Notes: generated by a model from the letters alone, not told the origin. A DNA stretch of 64,000 nucleotides from Phycisphaerae bacterium (GCA_016782865.1 JADHXR010000004.1:23781-87780); one strand, 5' to 3'. Positions 54,713 through 63,664 are shown, counted from the first letter of the stretch. Made by a program: numbers and translations.

Positions 54713-56455
54713 ATGGATGCCGCATCAGAGTTGGTCAAGTTAGCCGAAGGGAAGTTCGGCGAGCTGACCGTAGCAGAGAAGAAGCTGTTTCGAGCCGTCG
54801 CCAAGGGCGAGATGGTGGATTACAGCTCCAGAAGCAAGAAGCCCATCGACCCGGCCAAAGCCGCCAAGTGGGGCCCCAGCCGCGTCCTGCTCGCAGATCG
54901 TCTCGCATGGCTCTGCACTGACAAGCAGGCCGCGCAAGTCGTCACCCATCGGGGCATCAATGTCACAGGTGCACGTATCGATGAGAAGTTGGACTTACTG
55001 CATGCCACAGTATCATTTCCCTTATGTTTTCAGAGAAGTTCATTTTCGACGGAAATTAGTTTACAGCATGCTAAAATTCCTACACTTAATCTTGGTGGAA
55101 CACATATTGGGTCAATAAAGGCTGATGGGCTTAATGTCAGAGGTGATCTATTTTTGCGGAAAGGCTTTAAGGCCAAAGGAGAGGTGCGTTTGGTTGGAGC
55201 GACGATAGGCGGAAACCTATTCTGCAGAGATGGCGAATTCATCAACGCTGGTGGTTTCGCAATCAATGCCGAGGGCCTGAAAGTTAAGAGGAATATTATA
55301 CTTGATGATGGTTGTAAGGTAGACGGTGAGTTGTGCTTGTTCGGGGCAATTGTAGGTGGGAATCTCGCTTGCGAAAAAGGCCACTTCATCGGCCATGACG
55401 GCAATGCGATCAATGCTGACGGCATAAAGGTGGAGGGAAGCATTACCCTTAATAGCGGCTTCAGGGTCGAAGGTCAAGTTAGTTTGAGAGGAGCCAAAAT
55501 TGGCGGAGACCTTGATTGTAGGTGTGGCACTATCATTAACAAGGACAGAGAAGGTCTGTCTGCAAATGGCCTCAGGGTTCAGGGTGATGTGTTTCTATGC
55601 GATGAACTGAGAGCTGAATGTGAGATAAGTTTGGTTGCCGCCAGAATCGACGGTCTGTTGCACTGCACCGGTCTTGTCTCACCAGAAGAGATGAAACTGG
55701 ATCTTCGCTACGCAAGAATCGGGACGTTGCGAGATGAACCGGAAAGTTGGCCTGGGAGTGGGAAACTTTTTCTTCATGGCTTGGTTTATGATGAAATTCA
55801 CAATATGTCTCCAAGAGACGCTGATAGCCGTATCGACTGGATCCGCCGACAGGGCAAGGACCGCTTCTGGTCTCAGCCGTACGAGCAATTGGCTAAGGTG
55901 CTTCGAGAGAGCGGCGATGGTGCGGGCGCAAGGGACGTGCTCGTTGCCAAGAACAAGGACAGAGCTAAGCGATCAAGAACGAAGCTGACTTTTGTGGAGA
56001 AGTGTTGGTATCGTTTCTTCGGTCCGCTTATTGGGTACGGGCACACACCCTGGCTGGCGATTCCGTTGGCGCTTGTGATAATTCTTTTCGGCTCGGTCTT
56101 TTTCAAAGAAGGGTATTCGCACGGGCTGGTCACGCCGCCGAGTGACTCAGCTTACTCAAAAGAAGGCGACGCCGGGATTTCGGCCCCTGGTGATACGAAT
56201 CGGCATATTTCCGAGGTGTATCCGGTGTTCAATTCCCTGGTCTATTCGATAGATGTGTTTGTGCCCGTGGTAGACCTGCACCAGGCCAAATATTGGCTGC
56301 CGAATGCAAATCGCGGCTCTGAACTTGTGCCAACAAGCTCGGCGGCGCTCTGTACCGGGGGACTGCTTCTGCTCTGGCTTTGGGTTGAGATCGCCTGTGG
56401 CTGGGTGCTGACGACCCTGTTCCTCGTCGGTCTCACCGGTCTGGTCAGAACGTAG
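54713..56455 (+). CDS. membrane-anchored beta-solenoid repeat protein
   Basis: A 580-residue protein. An N-terminal helical part (DAASELVKLAEGKFGELTVAEKKLFRAVAKG) is followed by about nine turns of GLxVxGDLFLxxGFxAxGEVRLxGAxIGGNLxC type (100-330), like bactofilin/pentapeptide-type solenoids often annotated as membrane-associated oxidoreductase. A helical linker leads to two C-terminal membrane regions (TPWLAIPLALVIILFGSVFF; LLLLWLWVEIACGWVLTTLF) around VFNSLVYSIDVFVPVVDLHQ. No redox motif is visible, so that name is doubtful. ATG 54713 has GGA upstream; ATG 54686 is possible. The gene is bracketed by identical 21-bp repeats. Confidence 0.75.
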   Translation: MDAASELVKLAEGKFGELTVAEKKLFRAVAKGEMVDYSSRSKKPIDPAKAAKWGPSRVLLADRLAWLCTDKQAAQVVTHRGINVTGARIDEKLDLLHATVSFPLCFQRSSFSTEISLQHAKIPTLNLGGTHIGSIKADGLNVRGDLFLRKGFKAKGEVRLVGATIGGNLFCRDGEFINAGGFAINAEGLKVKRNIILDDGCKVDGELCLFGAIVGGNLACEKGHFIGHDGNAINADGIKVEGSITLNSGFRVEGQVSLRGAKIGGDLDCRCGTIINKDREGLSANGLRVQGDVFLCDELRAECEISLVAARIDGLLHCTGLVSPEEMKLDLRYARIGTLRDEPESWPGSGKLFLHGLVYDEIHNMSPRDADSRIDWIRRQGKDRFWSQPYEQLAKVLRESGDGAGARDVLVAKNKDRAKRSRTKLTFVEKCWYRFFGPLIGYGHTPWLAIPLALVIILFGSVFFKEGYSHGLVTPPSDSAYSKEGDAGISAPGDTNRHISEVYPVFNSLVYSIDVFVPVVDLHQAKYWLPNANRGSELVPTSSAALCTGGLLLLWLWVEIACGWVLTTLFLVGLTGLVRT

Positions 56456-56461
56456 GTTAAT

Positions 56462-56479
56462 GGTGCGAAGAATCGCACC
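56462..56479 (+). terminator. short hairpin after the solenoid gene
   Basis: GGTGCGA (56462-56468) pairs with TCGCACC (56473-56479) 6 bases after the stop; no T-run follows, so this could equally be part of a REP-like repeat. Confidence 0.4.
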
Positions 56480-56536
56480 CTACCGCGCTTGCGCGCACTA
56501 TGATTGACCTGCCAATTAACCGACGGGTGGCAGCCA

Positions 56537-56577
56537 GGGCAACCACATGGGGTTGCCCCTACAAAATCAATTGAAGA
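56537..56577. repeat. REP-like hairpin with 21-bp direct repeat, right copy
   Basis: GGGCAACC (56537-56544) pairs with GGTTGCCC (56551-56558), followed by the 21-bp word (56557-56577) shared with 54617-54637. The same GGGCAACC/GGTTGCCC stem recurs at 63478-63499. Confidence 0.75.
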
Positions 56578-56660
56578 GCCGGCAAATTCAGGTCGAGAGA
56601 CCTTACAGTTGTCGTTAGCCCTCAAGGCATGCACACAGGACCTTTCATTCTCAGGGTGAC

Positions 56661-57860
56661 TCAGTGTTTGGCCAGCCTTAGAAGTGTCTTGCGGTAGCGT
56701 GCTATGAAATCTGTTGTCCCGAGCGGACCTTTGCTGTAGAAAGCTTGGGAATCAACACCGTTCAGGTCATCCAACTGAAGATCTCTTCTGATCTTCTTGA
56801 TCTTATTCGTTGGAACATCCCGCCCATCATCACCATATGATATCTGAGTATGCAGAGTTCGTGGCCTGCCTAGTATACGCCGTCTCTTTCCGACCTTTGT
56901 AATGCTCATCTTGCTCCCGGCAGTGTGGTCCAGCTTGCAGCCATAGCCAACTAGTATTTGACGAAGTCTGCGAAAAGGAATTGGATGGTCACCCTTCTTC
57001 AGAGCCCTGCAATGGCCACAGAGCCACTGGGCTATTTCTACCGTCTCACGGTCGGCGAGATTCTCTTGGCGAGGATCGGCGATTCTGTGTTGGGCTACGT
57101 CAAGAACCAGTTTGAAGGCCTCATCCTGGTCAAACTCGGGGAAGAAACCGTTTTCGTCAAGAAATACAAGGACTGAGACCAGCGCTGTTCTTTTGTTGCC
57201 ATTGTGAAAAGGGTGATCATGAATTATTGAATGGAGCAAGGCCGCTGCAGACGTTTCAACAGTGGGATATTTTCTCTCACCTCCTAACGATGTGTGCGGA
57301 CGAAAAACTGCCGACGCCAGAAGGTCTTCTGTGCGTACTCCCGCTGGCTCAATAGGATCTCGAGTGCCTGAAAAATCCTTCACCAGTTCAAAGTATATTC
57401 CTCTGACCTCATCTTCTGTCAGCCAGCGTAACGGTCGTTCATGACCAATGGTCCGCAATGAGCGAGCAATTACTCCCGATGCTTCAAGGCGAACGACCGA
57501 AGGCTTGGCTTTGCCCGTAATCGGGTCAATGCCGCGCTTACGAGCCTCAGACCTGAGTCTTGAAATTGCTTTGGGTGGCAACCTTTGTGCTTGCTCCCGT
57601 ATCGGCACTGACAGTTCGCGGAGCAAAGACCGAAATTCGGGCTCATATAAATCAAATACGCTCATCCAATATGCGACACTCTTCATTTCCCGCCGTGTGG
57701 CCAAGCCGAGGGCCCGCCTCGCCCGATTGGTCTCTCTCAAACGGTCTCTTGGACGGAGAACTTCGTCATAACCGGCATCCCACAGGGCAATAAGAACCTC
57801 GTCGGTGTCCAATTGGACCTCTCTTGCCAGTTCCTCAACTGTTTTTCGTTTTTGGGGCAC
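56661..57860 (-). CDS. Fic/Doc-family protein with IF2N-like N-terminus and HicA-like C-terminus
   Basis: A 399-residue soluble protein. Residues 6-45 (TVEELAREVQLDTDEVLIALWDAGYD) resemble the IF2 N-terminal domain. Residues about 145-285 form a Fic/Doc fold with HPFHNGNKR at 216-224; H216 is the expected catalytic base and Lys223 matches the Doc (kinase-type) variant. Residues about 293-363 (PFRRLRQILVGYGCKLDHTAGSKMSI ... DVPTNKIKKIRRDL) look like HicA, but the GSH catalytic His is Lys. Start is GTG 57860 with AGG 9 bases upstream. No separate antitoxin gene is adjacent, and no inhibitory (S/T)xxxE(G/N) helix was found. Confidence 0.8.
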   Translation of the reverse strand: MPQKRKTVEELAREVQLDTDEVLIALWDAGYDEVLRPRDRLRETNRARRALGLATRREMKSVAYWMSVFDLYEPEFRSLLRELSVPIREQAQRLPPKAISRLRSEARKRGIDPITGKAKPSVVRLEASGVIARSLRTIGHERPLRWLTEDEVRGIYFELVKDFSGTRDPIEPAGVRTEDLLASAVFRPHTSLGGERKYPTVETSAAALLHSIIHDHPFHNGNKRTALVSVLVFLDENGFFPEFDQDEAFKLVLDVAQHRIADPRQENLADRETVEIAQWLCGHCRALKKGDHPIPFRRLRQILVGYGCKLDHTAGSKMSITKVGKRRRILGRPRTLHTQISYGDDGRDVPTNKIKKIRRDLQLDDLNGVDSQAFYSKGPLGTTDFIARYRKTLLRLAKH

Positions 57861-58191
57861 GTTTATGTACCTGGCATCCTCGTCGCGAAATAGCGCAATC
57901 TAGTGCTATCAGCTCAACATAAGATATCTGGACAATCTCTCAGCAACGATCATTATTATGTTGAAATAATTCGAAACGTAAAGAAAAAGCCGAACATATT
58001 TTCCTGCGTTGAATTCAGGGGGGATCTGTGAGCAGCCGTTGGCAAGACGGGCACAAGATTCTTCAACGGCAATTCCAACCATACTATTTGACGAGTAGCC
58101 TACCGGTCAGCAGGATGACGGAGCTGTGCGCTGCCCCGGAAATGCATTGAAGCGATATCTGCTTAGGTGTAAGATGCGGGGGTAAAAATGC
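57861..58191. other. non-coding stretch, no gene recognised
   Basis: Divergent spacer between the Fic/Doc gene and the methyltransferase-propeller gene. No open frame has a ribosome site. A promoter for the Fic/Doc gene must lie here but no clear -35/-10 pair was found. Confidence 0.45.
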
Positions 58192-58276
58192 AAAGATCAA
58201 AGTGCAAAATGCAAAATTAAGGAAGTCATCCCGGCTCGCCGGGATTCCGCAATTTTGATATTTGATATTTAATCTT
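58192..58276. repeat. MITE-like palindromic repeat, copy 2
   Basis: Opposite orientation to 1911-2025: AAAGATCAAA ... AAAATTAAGGAA, a CCCGGCTCGCCGGG hairpin (58230-58243), then TTCCGCAATTTTGATATTTG and AATCTT. It ends 6 bases before the ribosome site of the next gene. Confidence 0.6.
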
Positions 58277-58289
58277 ACAACTGGGGAAC

Positions 58290-61200
58290 ATGATGATGCA
58301 AAAACGAAACGACACAAAAGTGAATTTGGGAATGTCGATTCCCGATTTTCGATTGCTAATTAGGCCCTTCAATCGCCGTTCGGCAATCGGAAATCGTCAA
58401 TGTTCTCTGGTGTTTATTTTGATGGTTATTGCCGCTTGTTCGTCTGCCTTGGCTCAGCCGTTGACGCCGAGCCAGCAGGCTGAGAAGATTCTGAAGGCGT
58501 GCGATGTGACCGGCGGGCTGGTTGTCCACATCGGCTGTGGCAACGGCAGGCTCACTGCGGCGCTGCGAGCGGGTGACAGCTTCCTTGTCCACGGGCTGGA
58601 TCGCGACAGGGGCCGGGTCGCATTGGCGCGGAGGTACATTCAGGCACTCGGAACCTACGGTCCGGTCTCGGTCGATCAGCTCAGGGGTCAGAGGTTGCCC
58701 TACGCCGACAACCTCGTGAACCTCGTCGTTTCCGAGGACCTTGGCGGCCTGTCCATGGATGAGGTCATGCGCGTTCTTGCGCCGGGCGGCACGGCGTACA
58801 TCAAGACCGGCGGCGCTTGGGAAAAGGCGGTCAAGCCGCGCCCGGAGCAGATCGACGAGTGGACGCACTCTATGTACGATGCGACCAACAACGCCGTTTC
58901 GAACGACTCGATAGTCGGCCCGCCGCATCAATTGCAGTGGGTGGCGGGGCCGCAATGGGCCAGAAGTCACGATCACTTATCCAGCATCAGCGGCGCCGTC
59001 TCCTCGGGCGGGCGCATCTTCTACATCGTGGACGAGGCGCCGATTGCCGCGGTGATCTTAGAGCCCGACTGGCATCTCGTTGCGCGCGATGCGTTTAGCG
59101 GCGTGCTTCTGTGGAAGCGCCGGATACCGAAATGGCAGTGGCATCTGCGCGCTTTCCGCACGGGTCCGAGCGATCTGTCAAGACGGCTGGTTGCCGTGGG
59201 CAACCGAGTCTACGCAACACTTGGCGTCGACGGGCCTCTCGTCGCTCTGGATGCGGCGACAGGCAAGACCGTGACGACGTACGAGCAAACAGAAGGTACT
59301 TTGGAAGTCGTGTATTGCGATGGCACGCTGTTCGTCGTCACCGGTGAGATCGCGGAACAGGACGAGTCGACTGACCGGCAGCGCCCGGGCTTTGCGCCGG
59401 TGCGTCCGCAGCGTCCGGGGTATGTGGAGAATCCGCCGGCCAAGGGCATCGTCGCGCTCGATGCCGAGACGGCCACGGTGCTGTGGAGCAAGTCGGACGC
59501 CGAGACGACCGAATTGATGCCTACCACGCTGGCTGTGAGCAAGGGTCGCGTGTTCTTCCAGAACGCCGACGAGGTGTTGTGCGTAGACGCACGATCCGGT
59601 GACGATCTCTGGCAGGCCAAACGTTCGACGAGTCGCAGCCGGCCGACATGGTCGGCGCCGACGCTGGTTGTGTACGGCGACGTCGTGCTTTCAGCCGACC
59701 GCGCCGTCGCGGAGAAAAAGACGCTCGATACCGATGAGAAGCGGAAGGTCGAGTGGATCGTCAGCGCTACCGGGGGCCAGGCGCCGGTGGGCGAGCTGAT
59801 CGCGTTCTCAGCCGAGGACGGCCAGCGGCTCTGGAGCTGCGCATCGCGCGAGTGCTACAACTCGCCCGCAGATGTACTGGTAGCCGACGGCCTCGTATGG
59901 ACCGGGAGCCTGGTCAAGGCGAGCGATCCGGGCATCACCGAGGGCCGCGATCCTGTAACCGGCGAGGTCAAACGCACGCGGCCTCCGGACAAAGAATTCT
60001 TTGCCGCCGGCATGGGTCATCATCGCTGTTACCGGAACAAAGCGACCAATGAATATCTCTTGCTCGGCCGCTCGGGCGTCGAGTTTATCGAGCTGGATAC
60101 GGGCAGGCCCATCCCCAACCATTGGGTCCGGGGCGCTTGTCAATACGGCGTCATTGTCTGCAACGGGCTGCTGTACGCCCCGACGAATCCGTGCGCATGC
60201 TTTATCACGGCGAAGATTCCCGGCTTCAACTGCCTGGCGCCGAAGCCGGAGTCACCAGGTCAGCAAACGGCTGCGCCCCAGGTTCGCCTGGAGAAAGGGC
60301 CGGCATATACGCTGCTCAAAGGTGACGGGCCCCGAAGCCTTGCCGGAGATTGGCCCACGTATCGCCGCGATAACGCTCGCAGCGGTTATACGCCTGCGCC
60401 GGTTGGCTCGGCGCTGAAGCCGGCGTGGAACAAGCAGTTGGGCGGGCGGCTCAGCACGGTGGCTGTGGCCCGGGGCATGTTGTTCGTTGTGCAAATCGAT
60501 GCCCACACCGTTCACGCACTGAGTGCTGAGTCCGGACGGGAGATATGGAGCTATACGGCGGGAGGACGCATCGATTCGCCGCCGACTATCTGGCAGGGCC
60601 GGGCGTTGTTCGGTTGTGCCGACGGATGGGTCTACTGCCTGCGCGCCTCCAACGGAGCCCTGGTCTGGCGATTCCGCGCCGCACCCGATGACCGGCGAAT
60701 CGTAGCATACGGCCAGCTCGAATCGGCCTGGCCCGTACCGGGAAGCGTGCTGGTGCGCGACCCTTCGACAGGCTCAGGGCAGGCTGTAGCCTATTGCGCC
60801 GTCGGCAGATCGTCCTACCTCGACGGCAGCGTCAGGCTTTGCCGTCTGGACGCAAAGACGGGGCGATTGCTCTCTGAGACGATCATCGACCACCGCGACC
60901 CCGAGACCGGGTATCAGCGAAAGGGCACCGTGAAGGGCACGAACATGCCGGGGGCGCTGCCCGATGTCCTCTCGTGCGACGGACAGTCGATCTACATGCG
61001 GCACAACCGCTTTGACTTGGAGGGCCAGCCGCAGAGCCCAGATGTCAAGCACTTGTTCAGCTCGGCGGGATTTCTGGAGGATTCTTGGTGGCACCGGACG
61101 TATTGGCAGTTCGGCACGGCGATGGGGAGCAACTATGGCGGCTGGCCCCAGGCCGGCAATCGCGTTCCGGCCGGGAGGATTCTCGCCTTCGACGATGAAT

Positions 61201-61697
61201 CCATCTATGGCTTTGGACGCAGCCAGTACATTCATCATGGAGCACACGTGGGGATCGACGGCGCGACGATCTTCCACTTCAAGCCGCAGCAGGACGCCGA
61301 GCGGCGTTTCACTACCTACCGGGCGTTCGCCACCGATCGTACCCCGAGCCGCGATCCACAACCGGCCAATGCCGCGGCAAAGCGAAAACGTGCGGCAGTT
61401 TCCGGGCAGGCCAAAAAGTACCGCTGGACCGGGCAACCGCCCGTCCTGGCCCGCGCCATGGTTCTCGCCGGAAACAATCTCTTTTTGGCGGGCCCTCCCG
61501 ATATTTTTTCGAGCGAGGAACCGGCCGCCACATTCGAGGGCAAGAGGGGCGGTTTGCTGTGCGTACTCTCAGCCGCCGACGGAAGCGAGTTGGCGAAGTA
61601 CGATCTTGCCAGCCCGCCGGTCTTTGACGGCATGGCGGCTGCCGGCGGGAGATTGTACATGGCCACGACCGGCGGCGAGGTGTTGTGTTTGGAGTGA
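58290..61697 (+). CDS. exported fusion: SAM-methyltransferase-like domain plus PQQ-type propeller
   Basis: An 1135-residue protein. After a signal with a possible lipobox (VFILMVIAACSSALAQ), residues about 60-185 look like a class I methyltransferase (VVHIGCGNGRLTAALRAG, LPYADNLVNLVVSEDLGGLS, VLAPGGTAYIK). A large PQQ/BamB-like propeller follows in two blocks (VALDAATGKTVTTYEQ, LCVDARSGDDLWQA, DWPTYRRDNARSGYTPAP, VHALSAESGREIWSY). SAM is not expected outside the cytoplasm, so the first domain may be a sugar- or nucleotide-binding derivative. Three ATGs at 58290, 58293 and 58296 share one GGGGA; the third has best spacing. The first 40 codons come partly from a CGATTTTCGATT-type repeat. Confidence 0.8.
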   Translation: MMMQKRNDTKVNLGMSIPDFRLLIRPFNRRSAIGNRQCSLVFILMVIAACSSALAQPLTPSQQAEKILKACDVTGGLVVHIGCGNGRLTAALRAGDSFLVHGLDRDRGRVALARRYIQALGTYGPVSVDQLRGQRLPYADNLVNLVVSEDLGGLSMDEVMRVLAPGGTAYIKTGGAWEKAVKPRPEQIDEWTHSMYDATNNAVSNDSIVGPPHQLQWVAGPQWARSHDHLSSISGAVSSGGRIFYIVDEAPIAAVILEPDWHLVARDAFSGVLLWKRRIPKWQWHLRAFRTGPSDLSRRLVAVGNRVYATLGVDGPLVALDAATGKTVTTYEQTEGTLEVVYCDGTLFVVTGEIAEQDESTDRQRPGFAPVRPQRPGYVENPPAKGIVALDAETATVLWSKSDAETTELMPTTLAVSKGRVFFQNADEVLCVDARSGDDLWQAKRSTSRSRPTWSAPTLVVYGDVVLSADRAVAEKKTLDTDEKRKVEWIVSATGGQAPVGELIAFSAEDGQRLWSCASRECYNSPADVLVADGLVWTGSLVKASDPGITEGRDPVTGEVKRTRPPDKEFFAAGMGHHRCYRNKATNEYLLLGRSGVEFIELDTGRPIPNHWVRGACQYGVIVCNGLLYAPTNPCACFITAKIPGFNCLAPKPESPGQQTAAPQVRLEKGPAYTLLKGDGPRSLAGDWPTYRRDNARSGYTPAPVGSALKPAWNKQLGGRLSTVAVARGMLFVVQIDAHTVHALSAESGREIWSYTAGGRIDSPPTIWQGRALFGCADGWVYCLRASNGALVWRFRAAPDDRRIVAYGQLESAWPVPGSVLVRDPSTGSGQAVAYCAVGRSSYLDGSVRLCRLDAKTGRLLSETIIDHRDPETGYQRKGTVKGTNMPGALPDVLSCDGQSIYMRHNRFDLEGQPQSPDVKHLFSSAGFLEDSWWHRTYWQFGTAMGSNYGGWPQAGNRVPAGRILAFDDESIYGFGRSQYIHHGAHVGIDGATIFHFKPQQDAERRFTTYRAFATDRTPSRDPQPANAAAKRKRAAVSGQAKKYRWTGQPPVLARAMVLAGNNLFLAGPPDIFSSEEPAATFEGKRGGLLCVLSAADGSELAKYDLASPPVFDGMAAAGGRLYMATTGGEVLCLE

Positions 61698-61747
61698 CGA
61701 TACGGTACGATGGCGAGCGTTGCAGCGAAAAACGACTGCATGGATGT

Positions 61748-61842
61748 GGGTGGCAGCCACTGAATAAGAGAAGCGAATGAAGTGGATGATCCCGCAAATA
61801 CCATCCACTTCGCTCACTATGTTTGCTCAGTGGCTGCCACCC
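61748..61842. repeat. 95-bp near-perfect palindrome
   Basis: Perfect 16-bp arms (GGGTGGCAGCCACTGA at 61748-61763, its complement at 61827-61842) enclose a second stem GTGGATG/CATCCAC extended by GCGAA/TTCGC (61773-61813). It lies between the propeller gene and the isomerase gene and may be a REP element or a terminator. Confidence 0.7.
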
Positions 61843-61879
61843 GTCGGCAATCTTGTATCAATAACAAAAGGAGAATCAA

Positions 61880-62773
61880 ATGCAATCAGAAGACAAGAGT
61901 TTGCTCTCGCGGCGGGGTCTGCTCGCGAAAAGCGCTGCGGTCGCAGCCGTGCTGGCCTGCGGCGCACATGGAGCACCTCAGGACCGGCAGAGAACAGCGC
62001 CGACAACGAGACGCGGGCCGGGTCGAGGCCCGGTCGGCTTGCAGCTTTATTCGGTGCGCGGAGACTGCAAGCGCGATATGCCGGGGACGATAGCCGCCGT
62101 AGGGAAGATGGGCTATGAGGGCGTCGAGTTCGCCGGCTACTACGACTGCACGGCCGAGCAGTTGCGCAAGATGCTCGATGACAACGGCCTAAAGTGCTGC
62201 GGCACGCACACGGCTATGGATACGCTGCTCGGGGACAATCTGCCCAAGACGATCGAGTTCAATAAAACTCTGGGCAACAAGTATCTCATCGTCCCCGGTC
62301 TGCCGGGCAAGTACCGCGAGTCGCACCAGGCATGGCTCGATACGGCCAAGCTCTTCAACGAGCTGGCCGAGAAAGTCAAGCCGCACGGCATGCTCGTCGG
62401 CTACCACAATCACAGCGTCGAGTTCACAGCAATGGACGGCGAGCTTCCCTGGGACACCTTCTACGGCAACACCAGCAAAGAAGTCGTCATGCAGCTTGAC
62501 GTCGGCAATGCGATTGGCGGCGGCGTGGACCCGCTGCCCTATCTCTACAAATATCCCGACCGGGCGATCACAGTACACATCAAGGAGCACAGCAAGACCA
62601 ATCGCAAAGCACTTGTCGGCGACGGCGATGTCAACTGGAAGGCCTTCTTCGCCCTGTGCAGAGCGGTGGGCTCGACCGAGTGGTATATTGTCGAATATGA
62701 AAGTGATGCCTATCCGCCGCTCGAATCTGTCGAGAGATGTCTGCAGAACCTTCGCAAGCTGAGGCTTGTTTGA
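61880..62773 (+). CDS. Tat-exported sugar phosphate isomerase/epimerase-like TIM barrel
   Basis: A 297-residue xylose-isomerase-like (AP endonuclease 2 superfamily) protein. The Tat-like signal is LSRRGLLAKSAAVAAVLACGA. The barrel has VGLQLYSVRGDCKRDMPGTIAAVGKMGYEGVEFAGYY, a metal-site strand LVGYHNHSVEF, then MQLDVGN and VHIKEHSK. Such enzymes epimerise or isomerise sugars with a divalent metal. AAAAGGAG precedes ATG 61880. The stop overlaps the start of the next gene (TGATG), so translation is coupled. Confidence 0.9.
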   Translation: MQSEDKSLLSRRGLLAKSAAVAAVLACGAHGAPQDRQRTAPTTRRGPGRGPVGLQLYSVRGDCKRDMPGTIAAVGKMGYEGVEFAGYYDCTAEQLRKMLDDNGLKCCGTHTAMDTLLGDNLPKTIEFNKTLGNKYLIVPGLPGKYRESHQAWLDTAKLFNELAEKVKPHGMLVGYHNHSVEFTAMDGELPWDTFYGNTSKEVVMQLDVGNAIGGGVDPLPYLYKYPDRAITVHIKEHSKTNRKALVGDGDVNWKAFFALCRAVGSTEWYIVEYESDAYPPLESVERCLQNLRKLRLV

Positions 62774-63477
62774 TGGGGCGGCCCTTGAAGTGCAGAGACG
62801 TCTTGTCACTGTGCGCCTGTGCCTGTCTTGTATTTTGTGGATTGATCGGCTGCCGGAATCCGGTCGCTCAACCGGCCGGGCCGGTAGCGCTGCAATTCTC
62901 GCTGAGCCTCGATCCGCAGGTCTATGCGCATTCGCATTACAAGAAACCTCCTCAATTTGCCATTTGGATCGAGGACGCGGCGGGCGAGAAGATCCGAACC
63001 GTTTGGGTCACCGAGAAGACCGGCGCCGGCAACTGGGGGGGCAAGACCGTCCGCCCTGTTTCGCTGCCGTACTGGGCGAGCCGGTGGCAAAAGGAGACGG
63101 GACGAAGCGGCGATCCGACGCCTGAGAACCCGGCGGCCGATGCCGTGACAGGGGCGACGCCGAAGCAGGATTTCACGTGCCGGACCGAGGTGCCGGCGGC
63201 AACCAAGTGGGACTACTTCATCGAGGTGAACGTCTCCGGTGATTTCAACGATTCTTTTGCAGCCGTATCGAAAGACGGCAAACAGGACCGCAACGGAAAC
63301 GGACAGCCCTCGATCGTCTACAAGGGCCAAATCACCGCCCGGCCCGGCCAATGCAGCAAACCAAAGCTAATAGGCCGGACGGATCAATTTGAGGCTGTGA
63401 ACAGCATCATCTCGGATATGGGAGGCATTTCTAACGCAAAGGATTTGTTTTCAGAGATTGAGATTACCGCCAGATAG
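62773..63477 (+). CDS. DUF2271-like lipoprotein
   Basis: A 234-residue exported lipoprotein. The lipobox is FCGLIGC (Cys about 24). The body contains FAIWIEDAAGEKIRTVWVTEKTG, VRPVSLPYWASRW and KWDYFIEVNVSGDFNDSF, the pattern of DUF2271 proteins, predicted periplasmic beta-sandwiches often near flavin-binding (ApbE/FMN) genes. ATG 62773 shares its A with the TGA of the isomerase gene, with GAGG about 9 bases upstream. Function is unknown. Confidence 0.75.
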   Translation: MGRPLKCRDVLSLCACACLVFCGLIGCRNPVAQPAGPVALQFSLSLDPQVYAHSHYKKPPQFAIWIEDAAGEKIRTVWVTEKTGAGNWGGKTVRPVSLPYWASRWQKETGRSGDPTPENPAADAVTGATPKQDFTCRTEVPAATKWDYFIEVNVSGDFNDSFAAVSKDGKQDRNGNGQPSIVYKGQITARPGQCSKPKLIGRTDQFEAVNSIISDMGGISNAKDLFSEIEITAR

Positions 63478-63499
63478 GGGCAACCCTGGGTGGTTGCCC
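63478..63499 (+). terminator. GGGCAACC hairpin directly after the lipoprotein gene
   Basis: GGGCAACC (63478-63485) pairs with GGTTGCCC (63492-63499), starting at the base after the stop codon. The same stem is in the REP-like repeat at 56537-56558. Confidence 0.55.
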
Positions 63500-63560
63500 G
63501 AGTCTTGTGTCTGAATCAGGGCGGCCATCCCGGTGCGCCGGGACCCCTGCCAGACAACCA

Positions 63561-63591
63561 GGGCCCACGCCGAGTCAATCTGCGTGGGCCC
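63561..63591 (-). terminator. 10-bp perfect hairpin after the right-edge gene
   Basis: GGGCCCACGC (63561-63570) pairs exactly with GCGTGGGCCC (63582-63591), 73 bases after the minus-strand stop at 63665. Confidence 0.6.
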
Positions 63592-63664
63592 CGAACTCTT
63601 ACAAATCTACCATACAACGGTGCAATTACTGGCCGCTTCAGTCAGCTTGCGGTTCCTCTATAAC

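Noticed and set aside
54713..56455. Membrane-associated oxidoreductase, the name often given to this family
   Set aside because: No cofactor or redox motif can be seen; only solenoid repeats and membrane helices are supported.
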